Shown here: one piece after another, positions 43,958 through 58,535 of the stretch
How positions within the stretch are numbered: the first letter of the stretch is position 1
Layout of the letters: every line of letters begins with the position of its first letter
NCBI GenBank assembly: GCA_934045075.1
Contig: OW203738.1
Coordinates: 5,137,487-5,201,486, forward strand
Direction: 5' to 3'
Source of the DNA: Yponomeuta sedellus
Lineage: Eukaryota; Arthropoda; Insecta; Lepidoptera; Yponomeutidae
DNA length: 64,000 nt
Program-made: the position numbers and the translations under genes
The notes under the pieces: generated by a model
What the model was told of the DNA's origin: nothing
Database searches by the model: none
The model's input: only the letters and a program-made list of their open reading frames with translations

Positions 43958-44133
43958 TGAGCATGAAAATCTACTTTCTTCTTCCACCACCGCCCTACAA
44001 CATCTGCTGTGCGACAGAGTTGAGTTGCACACGCTCTCCTCTGGTCGTACAAAGTAGGTAATGCTCAGTTCATGCTACGAGAACGTTGTAAAGCTAGTCG
44101 GCTCGAGACACTCAGCACTACCACTACCGCACT

Positions 44134-44862
44134 TTTTAGGGTTCCGTACCTCACAAGGAAAAAACGGAACCCTTATAGGATCACTTTGTTGTCCGTCTGT
44201 CCGTCCGTCCGTCTGTCAAGACCGTTTTTCTCAAGAACGCGTGGAGGTATGAAGCTGAAATTTATATCAATTACTCAGGTCTACTGTCCCTTGAAGCTGT
44301 GAAAAAATCAAACTTCTAAGCCAACGCAATCAAAAGATACAGCCGTTTATGCCGCAAATTTTCGACACATGCAAGGGAATCAAAACCTACACGGTTCACG
44401 GGTGCTTCCCGTGAACTCAGAATCTTGAAATTTGGTACGAAGCAACGTCTTATAGCATAGATAAAGGAAAAATTACGAAAACCATAAATTTTTAGTTACA
44501 TCACGTAATATATATTTTTTTAATAATTTTAAACTTACTACCCATTTCCTCATAAACGCGTAGAGGTATTAAATTGAAATTCATACCAAATACTCAGGTC
44601 TATAATACAGGTTTGTACGGAACCCTCGGTGCGCGAGTCTGACTCGCACTTGGCCGGTTTTCTTCTTCTTCAGGCTATATTAGTCCACTGCTGGACATAG
44701 CCCTCCTCTGATGAGTGCCATAGCACATGGTTGTGCCATCATTAGGGGTAATGCCCATAATTCCCACGCTGGGCATGCGCGTTAGGAATCGCATTTTGGT
44801 GGAATTGTACTGCAAGGGGCGCTGCTGCCCACCCCCCGGTTTGTGTCCCTCAGTCGCCTTTT
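44134..44862 (-). mobile_element. Composite retroposon: LINE tail joined to GGGTTCCGTA repeat
   Basis: ACTACCGCACT occurs at 44123-44133 and 44863-44873, so the two repeats between them were probably inserted as one unit. The minus strand reads from the LINE tail module (44862 to about 44662, ending AGCCTGAAGAAG) straight into AAAACCGGCCAAGTGCGAGT and GAGGGTTCCGTAC, ending AACGGAACCCT at 44137. The second part is a common lepidopteran repeat. Confidence 0.7.
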
Positions 44863-44873
44863 ACTACCGCACT

Positions 44874-45386
44874 ACCATCAATAAACTCAGTAGAAACATG
44901 TAGAAATATACGCCTTAAAGCCGAACCATCTTTCCATCACCGGCCATCATCTCTATTGAAAGTGAAAGTGATAAGCATTTATTTTGATTGTAACACCATA
45001 ACACAAATGATAAACAATATTTGTAGTAAAATAAAAACATAAAAATAAAGGTTTCCTCTTACAATTATGCTGAACGAAAAGTGCTACAACAGAAAAAGTC
45101 TGCAGCTCAGGAAAATGCTAGTCAGAGGCGACTAGCGCTCGCTTTCTGCTGCACCTAATTCGCTGAACTATGAACAAAATTTGACTATAAATAGAAAAAA
45201 TTGACGGATACATACAATAATTAGTAGCTAGGCAACTATAGGCCACTATAGTGAGGACTGTCCAACAGTAAAATTTTATAATTGAACTTTAAGGTTGCCT
45301 ACTGTGCGACAGAGCGAGTCTCTGCCCGTACATCTTCTCATCACATCACACTATCACGTAACATATTGTTATTAATTTATTATTAA
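44874..45386. other. No recognised feature
   Basis: Spacer; nothing identified. Confidence 0.4.
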
Positions 45387-45566
45387 CTAGCTGACCCAGC
45401 GGACTTCATACCGTCTCCTAACAGTCGATTCCTTATTTTTTTTTTTCTCTACGTAAGAACCACCCTCGTACTTCAAGGAATATTCTAAACAAAGAATTAG
45501 CGAAATCGGTTCAGCTGCTCCCGAAATTTGCGCTTACCAACACATTCAGCTATTCATTACGGGAGG
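45387..45566 (-). mobile_element. Helitron-like element, family B
   Basis: ACTAGCTGACCCAGCGGACT at the low end is the reverse complement of the CTAGT-type terminus. ATTAGCGAAATCGGTTCAGC and CGCTTACCAACACATTCAGC match copies at 1396 and 39093. Confidence 0.6.
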
Positions 45567-45580
45567 CAGACTATATGTAT

Positions 45581-45718
45581 GGGCTGATTTTTTAACAGTC
45601 AGATAACTTTTATCTGAGGAATAAAATTGGCGGTTTGACATAATTTTCATACATAAGCTGTCAAACCGCCATTTTTGTTCCTCAGATAAAAGTTATCTGA
45701 CTATTGAAAAATCAGCCC
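45581..45718. mobile_element. 138-bp hairpin MITE
   Basis: GGGCTGATTTTTTAACAGTC pairs with GACTATTGAAAAATCAGCCC at the other end. Inner matches include AGATAACTTTTATCTGAGGA and GGCGGTTTGACA. Almost the whole element is inverted repeat with a short loop. Confidence 0.85.
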
Positions 45719-46065
45719 TAAATAAAATAAAATCGATAGCAAGCAAACGCAATAGAAAACTAACAGGGAATTTTTATTTGACAGTCACGATATGGACTGT
45801 GGTTATATATTAAACAGGCCTATTTATTAGGTAAAACGTAATTACGCTGCCGAAATATCGGAAAATAATTAAGGTAATTACCTTTTACCTACTAAATAAT
45901 CGCGATTAGACCCGTTAATTTTTAACTAAATATGAGTATTGCGATTCCTTAAGAAATACTGTGGGTTGTTGTGGCGCTGGTTAGAATGGGGACACTGGAC
46001 ATTTGACAATAATGACGATGATGATGATGGTGATGAATGATGATTTCCCTACAAATCACATTAGC
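45719..46065. other. No recognised feature
   Basis: AT-rich spacer with a short ATGATG-rich run at 46003-46040. Confidence 0.4.
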
Positions 46066-46076
46066 TTTGTGACATT

Positions 46077-46227
46077 ATTTAAAAAAACCTATTTAGAGGC
46101 TAAAAATTTCACCCATGCCGGGATTCGAACCGGCAACCTCTGGCTATCCGTGCCAGCGCTCTACCAATTGAGCCAATGGGCGACTCACCGGCATCAGTGA
46201 AATTTCGAAGCTCTTTACATTAATTCA
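46077..46227 (-). mobile_element. SINE-T, single-head copy with 11-bp duplication
   Basis: TTTGTGACATT occurs at 46066-46076 and 46228-46238. One head is present (GAGCCAATGGGCGACTC on the plus strand), with the TAGAGGCTAAAAATTTC tail. The 5' end is truncated just upstream of the head. Confidence 0.9.
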
Positions 46228-47349
46228 TTTGTGACATTCTCATTTATCTCGGTGTCAAAGTGGCATGCAGCCGCGGATGCAAATACTTACTGAAAGACTG
46301 ATTTCAATGTTGCCAACTTTAAATATAAAATGTTAAATATAATAACAATTATTTAATTATAATAATAAGATATGAGTAAGTTAAGAATATTCTTTACTGT
46401 ACACTGAAAAAACAACAAACACAAAATAATTACAAATATACATAGTACAATTTATTGGCGGCCTGTAATAATTGTTTATTTTAAACAACAATCATTTGGT
46501 TCTTAATCTATTGTACAATATTGATGAAATTAAATTAAAACAGAAAAAATGCTAAAGAAAAACAAAACAAAATAGGCAGAGAATAAACAAAAAAGTATAA
46601 CGTTATTAGCCGTGCCGCATTAGGTGTGTGTGTGTGTGTGTGTGTGTGTCAGTGTTTGTTTTGTGAGGGTGTGTTTGTTTGTGTGCGTGTGTGTGTATGG
46701 GTGACATAGGTACAATCCGAGAAGCATATTGCCATCACAATATGTTAAAATTCAATCGATACGAGTTTAGGTAACGAATCACTCAAGATTTTTCAGCTCA
46801 AGAACGCTGGTATCGTAGCCACACGAACATTACGTAGCAAGTAGATTGTTTAGTGGTGTGACTTCAGATAGGCTCCTAGATGTGTTCTAATTGACTGCAG
46901 ATTCGTGCGAGACCGTAACACGTAAGTAATTTAATCTAATGACTTAGGCACTAACGATCTTGAGAAGGAAAGTTTATCAGATAACAGCTTGGCAAATGTG
47001 TTTCTTAACTTAGTTCGATGAAATACATGTTTCTTTTTTATTAAGATTGTGTTGGCGCTAACATCTGGCGCAGATGGCATGACCAACGCCAACGTCATTA
47101 TTCCAGCGGCGTGCGGGTTGCGGGGGCGGGGGTGGAGACGGGCTTTCTTCACAGCGTAGAAGAGAAAATCGTGTTCTAATCTTATTGACTGTGTGATAAT
47201 TTGACTTTGTAATTTCCGTTATTACAAGGATCAAATTTTGTCTAACTTCTGATTGTTTTAATTTGATAGATATCGAGGTTTGCTTCTTATAATAGTAGGT
47301 CTATATTGGACTTTGACTAGACTAGTATATTACAGTCATAATCACCGTA
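46228..47349. other. Spacer with a LINE fragment and (GT)n run
   Basis: The LINE 3' fragment of the GGCGGCCTTATTG family covers about 46370-46465. A GT dinucleotide run occupies 46625-46649 with looser GT-rich sequence to 46700. No gene. Confidence 0.55.
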
Positions 47350-47465
47350 GTCATCGTCAGGCTATACTAATCCACTGCTGGACATAGCCCTCCCCTAAAG
47401 AGCGCCAAGTTGTGCTATCATAGGGGGTAATGCCCATAATCCCCACGCTGGGCATGCGTCGTCAG
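47350..47465 (-). mobile_element. LINE 3'-tail copy
   Basis: GTCATCGTCAGGCTATACTA, CCACTGCTGGACATAGCCC and CCCACGCTGGGCATGCG match the shared tail, minus strand, 5'-truncated. Confidence 0.7.
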
Positions 47466-47581
47466 GGGTCTAATGAGACGTTTTCAGTACAAATGCACAA
47501 AGCAATTCATAGATGGCGGTTACAGGCGTGGCCATAGAAGTACCGAAATACGGCTGTCAAAATTAATCTGTGCTAAGCAAT

Positions 47582-47871
47582 ATCGTTATCAACCCTTGTA
47601 TGTCCCCACTGCTAGGGCACGGGTTTCTTCCTGCATCGCTGGAAGGTTAGGCCATACTCCACCACGGGGGCCAAGTCCGGGTTGGTGGAGGATTGTAAGA
47701 CAGTGGCGGGCCTTACTGTCAGAAGTTATCAAGCCGCCCTAAGGCCTCTGACGTGGCTTAACGACTGCCATTACATGACAGCCGGTACCAACGGCTTAAC
47801 ATGCCTCGCAAAGCACGGAAGCACTCGGAAAAATGCCACTATAGCGGTAGTCACAGGATGGTCACCCATCC
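47582..47871 (-). mobile_element. 5S-headed SINE, minus strand, truncated in the head
   Basis: Starts at the 3' end with TATCGTTATCAACCCTTGTA and runs to CACAGGATGGTCACCCATCC, inside the 5S-like head. The sequence before it (47490-47580) also precedes the copy at 19230. Confidence 0.82.
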
Positions 47872-48589
47872 ATAACGGCTCTTTATGTGCACTAAATCCT
47901 AACTGCCAGTCTAAATCTATACTCTTTTGACAGTTAGATGTGACACAATACGCGATCTAATAAAAAACGCTCCAAACCATGTCTTCAAAGAACAATCCTG
48001 CCTGAGAAAAGCCCTTTAAGTTTCATTCATGACTGAATGTATATTTCAGATTGGATTCGATGAAATAAATTTCACGCTTTGTTTGTCGGAAATTGAACGA
48101 TAGAATCTTTTCCGGAAAAATATTGTAGATACGCTGTAACTTTCGTGACCTCGCGACCTTTCCGATGTTTTACAAAGCATTTCTTGTCTTTCGTGGTGTT
48201 TGCGAACAAATGCTTATGGACGCATACAGAATGTTTTATTGGCCACGATTGAAAGAAAGACAATTCAATGAAAGCTTATAGAAACTGACTAAGCCTAGAT
48301 AGTGTGGATTTTTATACTGCACTTTCAACGACACTCTTTTGTTGACGGGCACTATTCTCAAATTATGACGACGACACACTCAAGAAAAAAAATATTATTT
48401 CAACTTCATGCACACATTTGCGCATGCAGTATGCCCAATTTATTGGGAATCAGTGCAAACTCAGCAAATTTCTTGTTGGTCTATTTTAACTGGATTTTCC
48501 AGCACAGGTAGAGAATCAGCGCGTTCGCGCATTTTGTGGCACTTGAATGTCAAATGTACTTTACAAACATAACAAATGCATGGGGGATA
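47872..48589. other. No recognised feature
   Basis: Short open frames without domains. Confidence 0.4.
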
Positions 48590-48598
48590 CGTAATGTT

Positions 48599-49017
48599 TT
48601 AAAAATCTATTTAGAGGCTAAAAATTCCACCCATGCCGGGATTCGAACCCGCGACCTCTGGCTATCCGTGCCAGCGCTCTTTCCAACTGAGCTAATGGGC
48701 GACTCACCGGCATCGGTGAAATTTCGAACCTCTTTACACTATTCTCTGTATTACGTACAGGCAGCGACATCTGGCTTAAGTGAATTGCATCACTTACAGA
48801 CCCGACTACCTACTTTGCAGTTAGGTTTTTACATCGGAATGATATCACTGTACCCACATGATTATACTAATTTTATTTTTAATGCACTAACCCGTGCTAA
48901 GGACAATTTTGAAAACCTATTTAGAGGCTAAAAATTCCACCCATGCCGGGATTCAAACCCGCGACCTCTGGCTATCCGTGCCAGCGCTCTTTCCAACTGA
49001 GCTAATGGGCGACTCAC
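48599..49017 (-). mobile_element. SINE-T, 419-bp two-headed copy with 9-bp duplication
   Basis: CGTAATGTT occurs at 48590-48598 and 49018-49026. On the minus strand it starts at GTGAGTCGCCCATTAGC, the same base as the copy at 37182-37645. It then has head 1, the first TAGCCTCTAAATAGG tail, the body with CATGTGGGTACAGTGATATC, and head 2 with tail. The heads can form an acceptor stem (CGCCCAT with ATGGGTG) and anticodon stem (CTGGC with GCCAG), but the anticodon loop ACGGATA lacks the usual T33. Confidence 0.93.
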
Positions 49018-49026
49018 CGTAATGTT

Positions 49027-50000
49027 ACAATAGTCTAGTACCTATTGTTATATTTGCCATATTTGTCTGGTTACTAAGTCACAGGGTGTCTCAGTTTGGA
49101 TCTGATGATCATTGTTTTATGTCGACGTTGATTTAATCTCAACCCTCCTATTTTACGTCAGAATTATTGAAAATAAATTATGCTCTCTTTTCCGGACGAC
49201 ATTTTTTTGTAAAAATGCGGCCTTTCCTCTTTCGGATTCAGATTCATAAATTCCGATTGCTATTTTTTACCAAGCGATAAGGACGAGGACTTTCGAAAAT
49301 TCTCTTAATGAGCTCAGGGGTCAGCGCTGGCCTTATATTACTCCCCTGCAGCTGGATTATGGTGGAAAGTAAGTAAAACAAGCATACGTATTATGTTTTA
49401 AACTTACATGCTTGATAAATAACAACAACAACATTACATACTTTTATTTGTTTTCGTTTCTGTTTAAATGGCAAGAGTTTCTTAAATGGCACCGACATTT
49501 TTATGAAAAAACTTAATTCTTTCACACCAATTTGGTACGAACATCAGTGTTTACAAGAAATACTACGGCCATTTTTCTGTTACATATTCTTGGAAACAAC
49601 GAAGCCTGTTAACAAAGCCTTCTCGACGGTGACGTCTATAAATCTAACCGGCCCATAAACAAAGCGCACTATTAGAGCATCGAAACAGTGACAAAGGCAT
49701 GTTCTATTTCACTCCAACCAGTCACCAGCCTCTGTTCCATAATTTACTTAGCACAGCCGGTGTTCAATAAATTATGGCACACCGGTTTGTATAATTGCTT
49801 TCATAATTTCATCGGTGGCCCAAACGCTGACCTCACAAACAAGAGGACTTCGCAGTTTACCTAGGTAGACCTATCTACACGGTAACCTACCCAAATTTGC
49901 ATTGAGGTACATCCTAAAACTACATAGTAAACTAGGAACCGTATTATTTATTATTATTTGCCCATAACAAAATATGAACTAGTGAAAAAATTAAACGCTC
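49027..50000. other. No recognised feature
   Basis: Unassigned spacer. Confidence 0.4.
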
Positions 50001-50334
50001 GGCACTCGTGGCTTAGTGCAACCAAGTGATTGGAATCCATGACTAAGGGTTACCTACAATAGGTATAGTTAGGTGCTGGATGGCCATTCCGTGACTACTG
50101 CTAGTGTATTTTTTTTCGAGCGCTTCCTTGTTTCGCAAGGCACGTTATGCCGTTGGTGCCGGCTGTTATGGCAGTCATTGAGCTATGTGACTTCTGAAAG
50201 TAAGGCCCGCCACTGTCTTACAATCCTCCACCAACCCGGACTCGGCCTCCATGGTGGAGTACGGCCTAACTTTCCTACGATGCAGGAAGAGACCCATGCC
50301 CCAGAAGTGGGGACATACGAAGGGTTGATATCGA
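50001..50334 (+). mobile_element. 5S-headed SINE copy
   Basis: GGCACTCGTGGCTTAGTGC to GAAGGGTTGATATCG. The head is eroded (AGTTAGGTGCTGGATGG); the body keeps GTTTCGCAAGGCACGTTATG and the tail GACCCATGCCCCAGAAGTGG. Confidence 0.78.
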
Positions 50335-50803
50335 TACTTTAGGTCTATCCTTCAGTACTTAGATAGAAGTAATTCCATGGTACAGATGGATAGCACTACA
50401 CCAAAAGTATAGATAAGATTGGCGATCTTATCGATAAAAGTGATCTCTTCCAGACAACAGGATGTATGGGACTGAAAGATGAAGAGAATAGGTAGATGTA
50501 TAGAAGGGCAAATCGGGTTAGATATTGTTCAATTTTGACCCTGATTTTAGAGATAACAAAGTCGTAACACTTTGCCCCACGGTAGTCCACTATAATAGGC
50601 TGTTTGACCGACATTCAGGATAGTGAAAAGGATAGACAGTGATCCAGTCCATTATCCAGTTACTACATCCGCTTTTTGGGTCTATAGGAGCCTCTATAAG
50701 AGGCTCTTCGTTGAAATCATAATAACATATCACAATATCGGCATTTCCTACTTGTGTGGGGATGCCATAACATACTTAATTTGAAATAACATTTACTCTC
50801 GCC
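50335..50803. other. No recognised feature
   Basis: Spacer; the minus-strand open frame 50396-50614 has no domain. Confidence 0.4.
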
Positions 50804-50978
50804 TTCTTCTTCTTCTTCAGGCTATATTAGTCCACTGCTGGACATAGCCCTCCCCAAATGAGCGCAAGGTTGTGCCGTCATTAGGGGGTAATGCCCATAA
50901 TCCCCACGCTGGTCATGCGGGTTGGGGATCGCAGTTTGGTAGAATTGTACTGCAGGGGGCGCTGCTGCCCACCCTCCG
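50804..50978 (-). mobile_element. LINE 3'-tail copy
   Basis: CTTCTTCTTCTTCAGGCTAT, CACTGCTGGACATAGCCC and GGGGGCGCTGCTGCCCACCC match the shared tail module. Confidence 0.78.
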
Positions 50979-51054
50979 CCTAATGATAATTTAATAGTCA
51001 CAAACACGGAGGAGCTTTACACACATTGATGGGAAACTTTTATCAAAATAAAAG

Positions 51055-51185
51055 ATTGATAAGATAAGATAAAATAAGAATATTCTTTTTTGTACATACC
51101 AGAAAATAATTACAGAGGCAAGAGTTACAAAAGAAGAGGTACAATTGGCGGCCTTATTGATGGTAGCAATTTCTTCCTCTTCTCA
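51055..51185 (-). mobile_element. LINE 3' untranslated fragment (GGCGGCCTTATTG family)
   Basis: GATAAGATAAGATAAAATAAG and ACAATTGGCGGCCTTATTG; same family as 38882 and 46370. Confidence 0.6.
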
Positions 51186-51269
51186 TCGAATATTAATGTA
51201 CATACGTAAACGTAATAAAATAAACTTACATCGATAAATACTCGGATATACCTAAATATTAAATGGTTC

Positions 51270-51335
51270 GGATAGCCAAAGATCGCGGGTTCAAATCCCG
51301 GCATGGGTGGAATTTTTAGCCTCTGAATAGGTTTT
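51270..51335 (+). mobile_element. SINE-T fragment
   Basis: GGATAGCCAAAGATCGCGGG, CAAATCCCGGCATGGGTGG and TAGCCTCTGAATAGG; 5'-truncated in the middle of the head. Confidence 0.75.
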
Positions 51336-51949
51336 TATATAAATACTATATTATAAAACATAAACATTAAGTTAAAGTTGCAAGCATGATAGGAACAATA
51401 AATTTGATATACCTACAGACAAAAAGAAAATAAAAAATATTTTATTGATGGCTATCATTAAATTTCAAACAGTTTCTCAAGCGTTTTTGATCACTTGAAT
51501 AGAATTATTTCACGTTTTGGTAGGTTATGTAATGGAAAAGTATATATCACGCCTTATCTTTTGTACTGATTCTACAATGAGATAATGTTTTTTGTTGCAA
51601 ATTCTCTATTACGCGAAAAATAAATACATTTGGAAACACCTTTGACCTTTTTCGTATTGACCTTTCAAGGTCAATACGAAAAAAAAAACTGTTTTATGTA
51701 CGTTTTTTGAATGGAGAAAACAATATATATATATTTTAATCTAAAATTTAAGCAGGTTACAACTTTTAGTAAAAATAAAACTTGCAGCGGGCTAAAGGGG
51801 AGTACCTTTTATTTGCTGGCCTTCGGGAAGCCATTCGCTGAAAGAAAAACATCGTGAAGGAACCCGAGCATCTGAGATGTTCACATCCCTCAGCACTTGC
51901 ACAGCACTGTGACACAATTGTGAGGCTGCCTCACAATGTTCAAATAAAG
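51336..51949. other. Spacer with a small hairpin
   Basis: TTTTTCGTATTGACCTT with its inverse forms a stem-loop at 51648-51684. AACATCGTGAAGGAACCCGAG near 51848 is a SINE-body remnant. Confidence 0.5.
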
Positions 51950-52132
51950 CTGTTTCACAATGTTCAAATAAAGTTCCAGATAAGCGTTCCGCAACCAGGG
52001 CCGCCGTTTGTTCTAAATTTAAATAAATTTTCTTATATTGCGTGTGTTCTTTTATGGCTTCAAATTTAGAACAAACGGCAGCCCTGGTTGCGGAAAGCTT
52101 ATCCGAAACTTTATCTGCAGATTGTGAAACAG
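51950..52132. mobile_element. 183-bp fold-back element
   Basis: CTGTTTCACAAT at the left end and its inverse at the right end, with inner arms AACCAGGGCCGCCGTTTGTT and the near-inverse GCAGCCCTGGTTGCGG. Arms are about 70 bp with some mismatches. A direct repeat CACAATGTTCAAATAAAG lies at the left edge. Confidence 0.75.
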
Positions 52133-52913
52133 ACCCTAAGTGCGGAAAACTTAGGTCTAACTAACTTCCTCAAAGCGTTGGCAACACCTAACATCCCGTG
52201 CACAAGGGCTAATATGGCCATAAGGTCTTCCAGGTAGCAATAAACAGCAATAATGCGAGTGCACGATGTTTGGGTCCGCAATGTACTCTGAGATTGCTCC
52301 CTTCGAAAAATGAGGAACCTATTGATTGCTAAATTTTTTTTAGCAATAAGGCCGCCAATTGTTTTTTGTGTCCTTACATGTTTTATATCATGTGTTCTGG
52401 CATGTAATAAAAAATATTCTTATCTTATCTTACTTATGCAAAAGTAACAGCCACGCCATATAGAAGCTGAAAACTAGGCGGTATAAAGGCCAAAGATATG
52501 TGATTAGTAATTGAAAGGGCTCTCTATTTAGACTATAACTTTTGAGTACCGAGGTAGTGTAAAAGAAACTTGAGAAAAATCTTGCTTTAATAAAATTGCA
52601 AACAAATAGTAAAATTAGAAATAGAGGCGGAAATAGAGGCGGTACCCCTCTCCGTCTATCAAAACAAAGGCCGGAAGATCCGCCGCTTACATTTTCTCAT
52701 AAATGATGAGAAAAGAAAAGTGTGTTTTAAAAATACTTTTTGTTAAAGGTATTCTCTGGAACAAACATTTTCGTATGCACTACATATTTTTAACTTTATT
52801 ACCGAAAGAAAAGGAATAATTTAATTAAGTGATTGTAAGTATTTTTTCTTTAATTTCTTTCTTTAATTTGAGTTCTTAGGGCCCAAGAAAATGTATCTCC
52901 TTAATCTAAGGAC
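52133..52913. other. Spacer with a LINE fragment
   Basis: A plus-strand piece of the GGCGGCCTTATTG LINE family lies at about 52330-52440, ending ATTCTTATCTTATCTTAC. No gene. Confidence 0.5.
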
Positions 52914-52924
52914 GTTATTCAACT

Positions 52925-53155
52925 TAAAAACCTATTTAGAGGCTAAAAATTTCGCCCATGCCGGGATTCGAACCCGCAACCTCTGGCTATCCGTACCAGC
53001 ACTCTACCAATTGAGCTCAATTGGTAGAGCGCTGGCACGGATAGCCAGAGGTTGCGGGTTCGAATCCCGGCATGGGTAAAATTTTTAGCCTCTAAATAGG
53101 TTTTTAAATTTGTTCCTTGGCACGGGTTAGTGCATTAAAAATAAAAATAGTATAA
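52925..53155. mobile_element. SINE-T long hairpin copy with imperfect 11-bp duplication
   Basis: GTTATTCAACT (52914-52924) and GTTATTGAAGT (53156-53166) differ at two positions. Inside, a minus-strand head from the tail to CTACCAATTGAGCTC is followed at once by the plus-strand head GAGCTCAATTGGTAGAGC to the tail TAGCCTCTAAATAGG. This is an almost loopless palindrome of about 180 bp, followed by CACGGGTTAGTGCATTAAA. Confidence 0.88.
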
Positions 53156-53375
53156 GTTATTGAAGTAATACAAAGGATATTTTAGGACCTCGTTTCATAA
53201 GAACGATGTCCTAAAGTATGTTTTAGCAAACCGTATTTCTGTCTATCTATCTTTTACTGTGGTAGTTTAATTATTCTATATTTTAAAGACCTATCAAAGC
53301 CATTTAAATATTTCATGAGTTAAAAAATAACTTATCGTGCCAGGTTCTATCTCTCTAGCATGAACTTCAAGAATC

Positions 53376-56587
<3,212 letters not shown>

Positions 56588-56851
56588 ACCTAATAAAGTA
56601 GCTGAAAGAAATTTTATGACTGTAGACACAGCTCGTTAGACCGACGATCGGAGGCCAATTGCTGGCAGTGGCTGGATGAGGATGGCCGAGGGCAAAAGGA
56701 AGTGACGTGCCTCGGAGAAAGCCTGTGTCCAGCTGTGGATGAGAACTGGTGTCATTTCTGGACGCCCTGTACACTAAGTACTCTTGAATTCCAATCGAGA
56801 TCACTTATACAGGGTGTGCGGTGGTGCTCACCATGCTCTTAACTCTGGATA
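56588..56851. other. Spacer with a LINE-like fragment
   Basis: CTCGTTAGACCGACGATCGG to GTCCAGCTGTGGATG at about 56630-56740 resembles a LINE ORF2 end, on the plus strand. Not secure. Confidence 0.35.
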
Positions 56852-56976
56852 CCAAGCCTTGTATGACCCCACTGCTGGGGCACAGGTCTCTTCCTGTATC
56901 GTAGGGAGGTTAGGCCATTCTCCACCACGGGGGCAAAGTCCGACTTGGTGGAGGACCGTAAGACAGTGGCGGGCCA
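56852..56976 (-). mobile_element. 5S-headed SINE, 3' fragment, minus strand
   Basis: CTTGTATGACCCCACTGCTG, CTTCCTGTATCGTAGGGAGG and GGAGGACCGTAAGACAGTGG match the family's 3' half in reverse complement. Confidence 0.75.
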
Positions 56977-57177
56977 CCCATAAGACTGAGTTAACACGTT
57001 CAGTGTGGCGTCAGTTCGTCAGTCCGTGACCTTGATCAAGCTCGGATTGATGCCAGACAGATGAAGCCTCAACATATTCGAATATCCGTCAGTCTGGTCC
57101 ATCAGTCCACTGAATAGACAATCAGTCTGCCGTCAGTCTAACCAGACTGATGGTATTCACCGACAGCAGACTGAACG

Positions 57178-57412
57178 TCTGAACCCAAATTCTTCCCGCG
57201 GGTGTCGTAAAAGGTGACTAAGGGACACAAACCGGGGGGTGGGCAGCAGCGCCCCCTGCAGTACAATGCCACCAATCTGCGATCTCCAACCCGCACGCAC
57301 AGCGTGGGGATTAAGGGCATTACCCCCCAATGACGGCACAACCTTACGCTATGGCGCTCATTAGGGGAGGGCTGTCTCCAGCAGTGGACTAATATAGCCT
57401 GAAGAAGAAGAA
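57178..57412 (+). mobile_element. LINE 3'-tail copy, best preserved
   Basis: TTCTTCCCGCGGGTGTCGTA, GACTAAGGGACACAAACC, GGTGGGCAGCAGCGCCCCCT, CATTACCCCCCAATGACGGC and GGAGGGCTGTCTCCAGCAG, then AGCCTGAAGAAGAAGAAG. Confidence 0.82.
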
Positions 57413-57551
57413 GACTGAACGTATAAACTCTGTGTGCAATCTTGAGCTTTCAGGCGATAGTTAAATAAAATGCCGGGAGCCGATACGAATGCTGCGCCAT
57501 ATATTTTTCAAGAGACAGCTCTCAACTACTCTCCAGCATACAATAAAAATA

Positions 57552-57753
57552 TATTTTAAAAACCTATTTAGAGACTAAAAATTCCACCCATTCCGGGATT
57601 CGAACCCGCGACCTCTGGCTATCCGTGCCAGCACTCTTTCCAACTGAGCTAATGGGCGACTCACCGGCATCAGTGAAATTTTGAACCTCTACAATATTCT
57701 CTGTATTACTTACAGGCAGTGACATCTGGCTGAAGTAATTTGCATCACTTGCA
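57552..57753 (-). mobile_element. SINE-T, single head, possible 7-bp duplication
   Basis: AAAAATA flanks it at 57545-57551 and 57754-57760, though such an AT-rich word may be chance. The head, leader (AATACAGAGAATATTG) and part of the body (AAATTACTTCAGCCAGATG) are present on the minus strand. Confidence 0.82.
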
Positions 57754-57760
57754 AAAAATA

Positions 57761-58349
57761 GATTGTCCGAATACCCGACACTCTGTCTAGAGCTCTAAAA
57801 TCTACCAGTAGGCAAATCCTATTAAGTCCAACCGGTCCAAAACTCACGGTCCGCTCCACATGGTGTCTTCATGAATAATAAATTAACGTAGAGATTTATT
57901 AAATGCGCTACACCGACCACTAACGAGACAGCACCCTGTTTGTAGCTTATACGTCGGTTTTAGACAGTAAAGTACATTTATGTCTTAAAACGCATATCCC
58001 TTGAAGAGACAAATTTAAATAATCTGTGGTTATGTTTTTTCCTTTACCACAAATTAACTTAAACTGCCTCCACATAATTAGACCTGTTTTTTTGCCCGTG
58101 GTTATTATGTCAAATTAATTACAAATCCATAATCCAGGAGTCCAGTGCTATAATTGTAATTTAATTTTTTTACGTGACCCCAGTGTAGACTCTATGCAAA
58201 AAAATGCATAGAGTAATTGAAGTCTCTGACGAAATAAAAAAAAAATACAATTTCATCAAAGACAATGTGCTTGTCTGGAATGATTGTGAGAGGGCGGAAC
58301 AATAAAATTTCAGACCTATAGCTCGAAACACATTTAATGTAGTTTCGCT
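57761..58349. other. No recognised feature
   Basis: AT-rich spacer with one stem-loop (GACTCTATGCA and inverse) near 58189. Confidence 0.4.
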
Positions 58350-58535
58350 TGAATGCTCTCTGAAGTATTCGCTAGAATGTACGCCGAAATGTTCGTTACA
58401 TTGCTCGTTAGAATGCTCGCCAGAATATTTGCTACAATCCTTTGTAAAACTCTCGCTAACATGCTCGCTAAAATGTTTGATAGAATGCTAGCTAGAATAT
58501 TTGATGGAATGCTCGCTAACGCGCTCCCTTTTATT
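58350..58535 (+). repeat. Degenerate 12-bp tandem repeat (GAATGCTCGCTA)
   Basis: About 15 diverged units. Because 12 is a multiple of three, a 62-codon frame encodes a repetitive Met-Leu-Ala-Arg-type peptide. The units are too different to be recent. No promoter, signal peptide or neighbour supports a gene. Confidence 0.7.
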
